NCBI GenBank assembly: GCA_015179045.1
Contig: WHUZ01000007.1
Coordinates: 558,001 to 622,000, forward strand
Source: Kalaharituber pfeilii
Taxonomy: Eukaryota > Ascomycota > Pezizomycetes > Pezizales > Pezizaceae
Length of the DNA: 64,000 nt
Direction: 5' to 3'
This document shows positions 59,532-64,000 of the stretch, in pieces. The position numbers and the translations under genes are program-made. Every line of letters starts with the position of its first letter. Within the stretch, counting starts at the first letter, position 1. The notes beneath the pieces were generated by a model, which made no database searches, was not told the origin of the DNA, and worked only from the letters and a program-made list of their open reading frames with translations.

Positions 59532-62360
59532 CTAACTTTCCTCTCGATGCTTCCTTTTGTTCCAAAATTTCTTGAAAAAGCGGGAAGGTCTTCGTTCCAC
59601 AGTCTGTGTGGCAACTGTCAGCGCCGCATTCTTTTCATTGGGCTCCCCAAAATTTGGTGGTGATGATCTCGGTCTATCTGCTGGATTCGCTGGTACATTC
59701 AATGCAAGTGAGGATGGCGAAGGTGTCTTTTCAGGGGGAGGAAATGCGCCATATGATACCTTTTCTTTCTTTGAGCGAGCGGTGCTTCCGTTGCCATTGT
59801 ACTGAGGAGTCAAAGATTTTGACTCTTTTGGTGACAATGTGTTCGGCTTATAGGTGGGTTGCTCTGTTGAAGATGCACTTAGCCGTCTATCTAAAGGAAT
59901 ATCAGATGGGACAGTGGCTGACGATCGCCTTGAAGTGTCTTGAGGTCCTGATGATGGGCGTGAGTCATTGAATGAAGAAGAAATAACTGAACGTGCATTG
60001 GCACCATGAATGACAGAGCACTGACCAGATCTATCGGACCATTCATAGGAGGACCGATGTGAATTTGATTCTGACCCCCGTGAGGCTTTTGAGTCCGCAA
60101 GGGCGGATGCTGATAGGCCTGAAGGACTACTCTCACTTGGGTTATGGAGTGTTATCTCAGGCTCATCAGAGCTTTGTACTCCGGGAGGCTTTGGTGAATT
60201 CCCCACCGACATATTCCTTTCCTCACAGTCTTTTATGGTAAGAGTCCACTTCTGAATATTGGACGACAGTTCATCGACAGTAAATTTCAATGCTGGCATT
60301 ACTTCCGAACACGATTTGAATAACGGGATAGCGAAAAGGTTCATGAATCCGGTTTGTGATTTAGCCAGGGCTAGGATATTTCCCATCATGGGAGCAGCCA
60401 CAAGCGATGAAGGAATTCCTAAATCCTTCTCCATCGAAGCTTGCCTCGAAAACTCTTCTATAAGGATAGTGGCCCATTGAGCGGCACAATCATGTCCCCG
60501 CGCCTGTAAAAATTGCATCAGCATAGACTCGTTTGCAACCAAGGCGAAAAGGCTGTACTCACAACATTGCTGATATCTGCGCATTTAATCAGCATCGAGC
60601 ATAATATGGTCCTATTGGTTGAAGTGGTTTTTTCATCCCAATTTTCCACCCCTCCAGCATCTTGGAGCTGACTCTTTAGTGTTTCTAACTTCGCCATATA
60701 GTCAAAATGAAGGCCCATATCTGTAGCTAAAATGGTTTCGATCATAAGTTTCCGCAATTCCAGATCCTGTGTTTCTGGCCAATTTTTTCTCAAAACTTGT
60801 GAAAATGCCGCACAATGAAAAGACTCTAACACCGATTTGTCGTTATAAACTTGGGCAAGTGGCGCCCGCAATTTAACTAGGAATGCATTGTTTACCCCAG
60901 GATGACCAACATCGTGGCCTATCGCCGCTATCATAAGAATGAGAGCGTCTACGGGCCGAATTAATGAAGCCAATCCAACCTTATTAAGACTTTCGGGTGG
61001 TATTATGGAGCCTGGATATGGTGGCAGAGCTCCTAGTTGCACAAGCATAACAAAAACCGCTTGTAACACATCCACCACATGACGAAAGTTATGATAGGGA
61101 ATCTGTTCATTATATGCAGCCCTAGTAGTCATAAGAAAATCGGTAAGCCGATCTGCTCTGAAATTAGTCTCCGGTAAGCTCAGTACAGAGTGAAGAATGG
61201 CGAGACAACCTGAAGGTATCCGATATTCATTAACTTCCGGCATAGTAAACGCATGCTCAAACATAGTATGTGCAGCTTGGAGCAATTCAGCATCTGTGAA
61301 CTCATGAGCTGAGAAATGCCATCTCCCAATGACTCTTCTAATAAGATCCTTCCTTGTAGGGGATATCGGGATTTGTCTATCCACAGTTCACTGCTAAGCA
61401 CTGAATTCTAAATCAGAATTGGGCACACAATACATACATTCCTGATGGAGTCGATGGCGCTTTCTTGGGCTTGATGATATCTGTCATAAGCTCTGAAACC
61501 CTACAGCAAGTCAGTCGAAGAAAATAACTTTGCGATCAATCCTTCATACTAACATCTTTTCTCGAAGGTATGCATAGTCATTAGCCTTGCACTTTTGGAC
61601 CTCAGGCACGCCAACCCAAGATAATTTCCTTGCTCTTGATGCATATTGACAGTGTTTCTTCGCCGCTCGGTAGCAGTGTAGAGAAAGTGCCTTGACACGC
61701 TCTTGACTAAACGGGCTTATTAAGACATCCAAGGCACCACAATCCACACATCTAGTCAACCTGGAGGCCTCGTCGTCCTCGTCCGCCCATGAAGAATCGC
61801 CTCTATCCCCAAATGTTCCTGGAAATACCTCCCGCAACTCATCCTGAGCACCAGATATCAGTGCGATTGGTATTACCAGTTCCGATATCCGACCTTTTTC
61901 AATTTCTAAGCAGACGAAGCGTAATAGTGATAAACCATACATAGGGTCTGATGGGCCAGCCGCAATTCCTGAGTCGTGGTGTCGGCCTGAATTACCAATT
62001 TCACCCTCATGCTCGGTTTTTGGGATGTCAAGAATCAGTAGAGTTGGGGTTGGTTGGTGCTTCCCTAGGTCGCTCAGCTTTGATACACAAGAAGGTCCAG
62101 ATGTACATATGGAGACTATCCATGGTGGTTAGTTACCATTGTATAGAATTGAGGGGATGTTGACGGTACCACTGACCAAATGTAAACACGGAAAGAATTG
62201 CTTGTAAATTTGTAATGACCTCCTCGTCATCGACAAAGAATTGAGCATCTCCTGCCGTTGACGCCGAAGCTAGTATAGGTAACGGATCATCGCGGTGGAG
62301 ATCTCTTTCTTGACTGACCCTACGGTCGACATAAACAACTTTATATGTTACGGTATCCAT
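59532..62360 (-). CDS. PDE2: high-affinity cAMP 3',5'-phosphodiesterase
   Basis: HD-domain class I cyclic nucleotide phosphodiesterase that hydrolyses cAMP and limits PKA signalling. Exons 62360-62177, 62115-61554, 61500-61438, 61376-60563, 60503-59532 (864 aa). The N-terminal third has TPTLLILDIPKTE and ALDVLISPFSQERVKAL, spaced like a degenerate response-regulator receiver; this is seen in fungal PDE2 proteins. The catalytic domain begins RWHFSAHEFTD and has PYHNFRHVVDVLQ (about residue 366), the metal signature IGHDVGHPGVNN (about 420), and KCADISNV joined across intron 4 to ARGHDCAAQWATIL. The tail of about 200 residues is Ser/Pro-rich and ends with a basic FFKKFWNKRKHREES. The intron 3 acceptor (61377) was chosen because an in-frame stop lies just upstream. 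Confidence 0.95.
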
Positions 62361-64000
62361 CTTCCAGAATCAAGTGTGGACTTCGAAGAGCAGCCGCTCG
62401 CTTGTCTAGCTGAGAATGTAATCGCGTGAGCGGCCACTTTCGGTCCCGGGCAACTTGTTGAACACTGGAACCGAGAATGGAGACAATATTTCTACAATTA
62501 TGAAAGACCTCTGAGTATAACAAGGAATCGAGAAGCTAATATTCCAGGACAATTCTGAATGAGCAAAGACTTTGTACGGCGAAGTGAAGGCTTAATCGTG
62601 ATAATGAGTGAGTTGTTTTGGAGGTAACCAGAAAATACAGCGGAATGAGAACCACGGGAAAGCGAAGCAAAGTGCCTAAGAGTGTTCGAATATTTGCTCT
62701 ACACACTATCCAGCCAGGCGAATTCAGGCCTCGGGTGGGGGAGGGGTTCTGGTACTCAAGGAATGAATGGTTGTAGGCTGTCAAAACCGCGGAGACAACG
62801 AAATCGCTGGTTAGATACCGTGGGCAGGAGGTGCAGGAAGTGTGCTATCAGATGTGCGCCAGCAGTAAAAGTAAATAGTAATATGGTTCCGATCGAGAGA
62901 AGGAGGGGACGGTCTTCGGGAGACGTAGGTTCGCGGAATGTGTCGAGTTGTCTCTTTTTTTCTTTTTTTTTTCTTTTTCCTTATTCTTTTTCTTTTTCTT
63001 TTCTTTTTTTTTTTTTTTTTTTTTTTTCCCTCTTTCCTTTCCTCTTTCCCTTTATGCCCTTTTTGCCCTTTCTTATATTTTATATTTTATTCGTGTTTTT
63101 GATATGCTGGCTCCTTCTTTTTTCCGTTCTCTTTCAATCGCAAGAGGAATGGCAAGGGCGAACAACCCTTTCTGATTGGGGGGGAGTGCCCGAGTTCCAG
63201 TGAAAGAATACTTCAGGAGACAACAGTTAGAGAGAAGGAGTGCTAATTCCACAAAATGGCCCACTGTAAGAGTAAAGAGGGACTGGGGTAGGGGGCTATG
63301 GTATCTGCCCGGTTATGGGAGAGTAGAGGGGTGGATGCTGGGGGCCAGTGGCCGCGAGGTTGAAGAGGATGTACCCAAGTACGGCCTTCTTTTCCCATAC
63401 AAACATAAAATTACGAGAGCGACTGCAGAGAACTAAAGCAGGCCGATGGAAGAATGAAGGAACGCCTTTCATTCAAGGTGCAGCTCACTCGGCCGCGTTA
63501 CTGCAAGAATAGAGCATGGAATATGTATGGAAGCACCATGTACTTCTCCCACTTGACAGCGATCACAACACCAAAACTGCTACGAGCTCTCTATTTAAAA
63601 TAAAAGAAACCAAAAAGAAAAGAAAAAAAGTAAAGTAAAGAAAGGTGGACCTGGAAATGTTAACAACGAGTGCAGTGTCACAACGCACAGTTCTTTCTCC
63701 AAGCTGGCTGCGACAATGGCATGCTCAATGGCGCAAAGGCAAGGAAGTGGATGTTGGTACTGTGCCCCTCGTGTGCACTCTTCAACAGATGGGCACAAGG
63801 AAGGGGCAAGAAACGATACAAAGACAAAAGCAAGAGGGAGAAAATGACCCGACTAGGATGTAGCATCTGGTAGATAATATTACTCGCAAGTTAGGTAGCA
63901 AGCATCCTTCTTCCGTTTATGTTGCTCCACACATTCCATGTCGCGCTCCCAGTAATCCCGCGGAATTCCTATAAACCTTCTGGAATGTCTAATTTTTGAT
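62361..64000. other. PDE2 upstream region, no gene recognised
   Basis: This includes the PDE2 promoter and an unassigned right edge. A strong pyrimidine tract (62950-63060) contains a run of 24 T (63004-63027). Frames of 60-170 codons here follow the tract and have no domain. A gene starting beyond the right edge cannot be excluded. Confidence 0.5.

Noticed and set aside
61180..61401. Alternative frame for PDE2 exon 4
   Set aside because: It reads into a stop soon after and lacks the conserved WHFSAHEFTD segment. The acceptor at 61377 gives the conserved frame.

Overview
This window is nuclear DNA from a filamentous ascomycete (Pezizomycotina). The evidence is many short GT-AG introns (about 50-140 nt, with CTAAC or CTGAC branch sites) and families largely confined to that group: an AcrB-type protein, a DUF2457 protein, a GPI-type DUF7729 protein and a class-specific mitochondrial Trm61-like enzyme. 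Loose gene spacing and intron-rich housekeeping genes would suit an early-diverging class such as Pezizomycetes, but the sequence alone does not fix the species.

Layout. 1-1681: 3' end of separase (+). 3118-3976: a divergent histone H2B with six introns (-). 6133-7492: DUF7729 cell-surface protein (+). 9152-10513: OXNAD-type oxidoreductase (+), convergent with DCR2 phosphoesterase (10866-12743, -). DCR2 is divergent from a mitochondrial Trm61-like tRNA methyltransferase (13131-14667, +). 15181-16072: kinetochore protein Nnf1 (+). 16791-19175: flavin-reductase-like protein with a large low-complexity tail (-), divergent from the peroxisomal ATP carrier ANT1 (19521-20658, +). 24685-27737: AcrB (+). 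28997-31082: APC/C activator CDH1 (+). 33871-36562: aspartyl aminopeptidase, 11 exons (+). About 14 kb without a recognisable gene follows. It holds a 773-bp TA-flanked MITE (37022-37794) and a nearly perfect 300-bp inverted duplication (40739-41539). 50421-52541: DUF2457 protein (+). 53528-54957: V-ATPase subunit C VMA5 (-), divergent from the COPII GTPase SAR1 (55391-56399, +). 59532-62360: high-affinity cAMP phosphodiesterase PDE2 (-).

Function. Most genes are core eukaryotic functions. Separase, Cdh1, Nnf1 and Dcr2 all act in chromosome segregation or mitotic exit. Sar1 and Vma5 act in the secretory and vacuolar systems, and Ant1 in peroxisomes. No biosynthetic cluster, defence island, rRNA, tRNA or intact autonomous transposon was recognised. 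The least ordinary items are the H2B variant, the MITE with internal copies of its terminal motif, and the large fold-back. Exon joins were derived by hand from splice signals and conserved protein motifs, and weaker joins are flagged in the entries.
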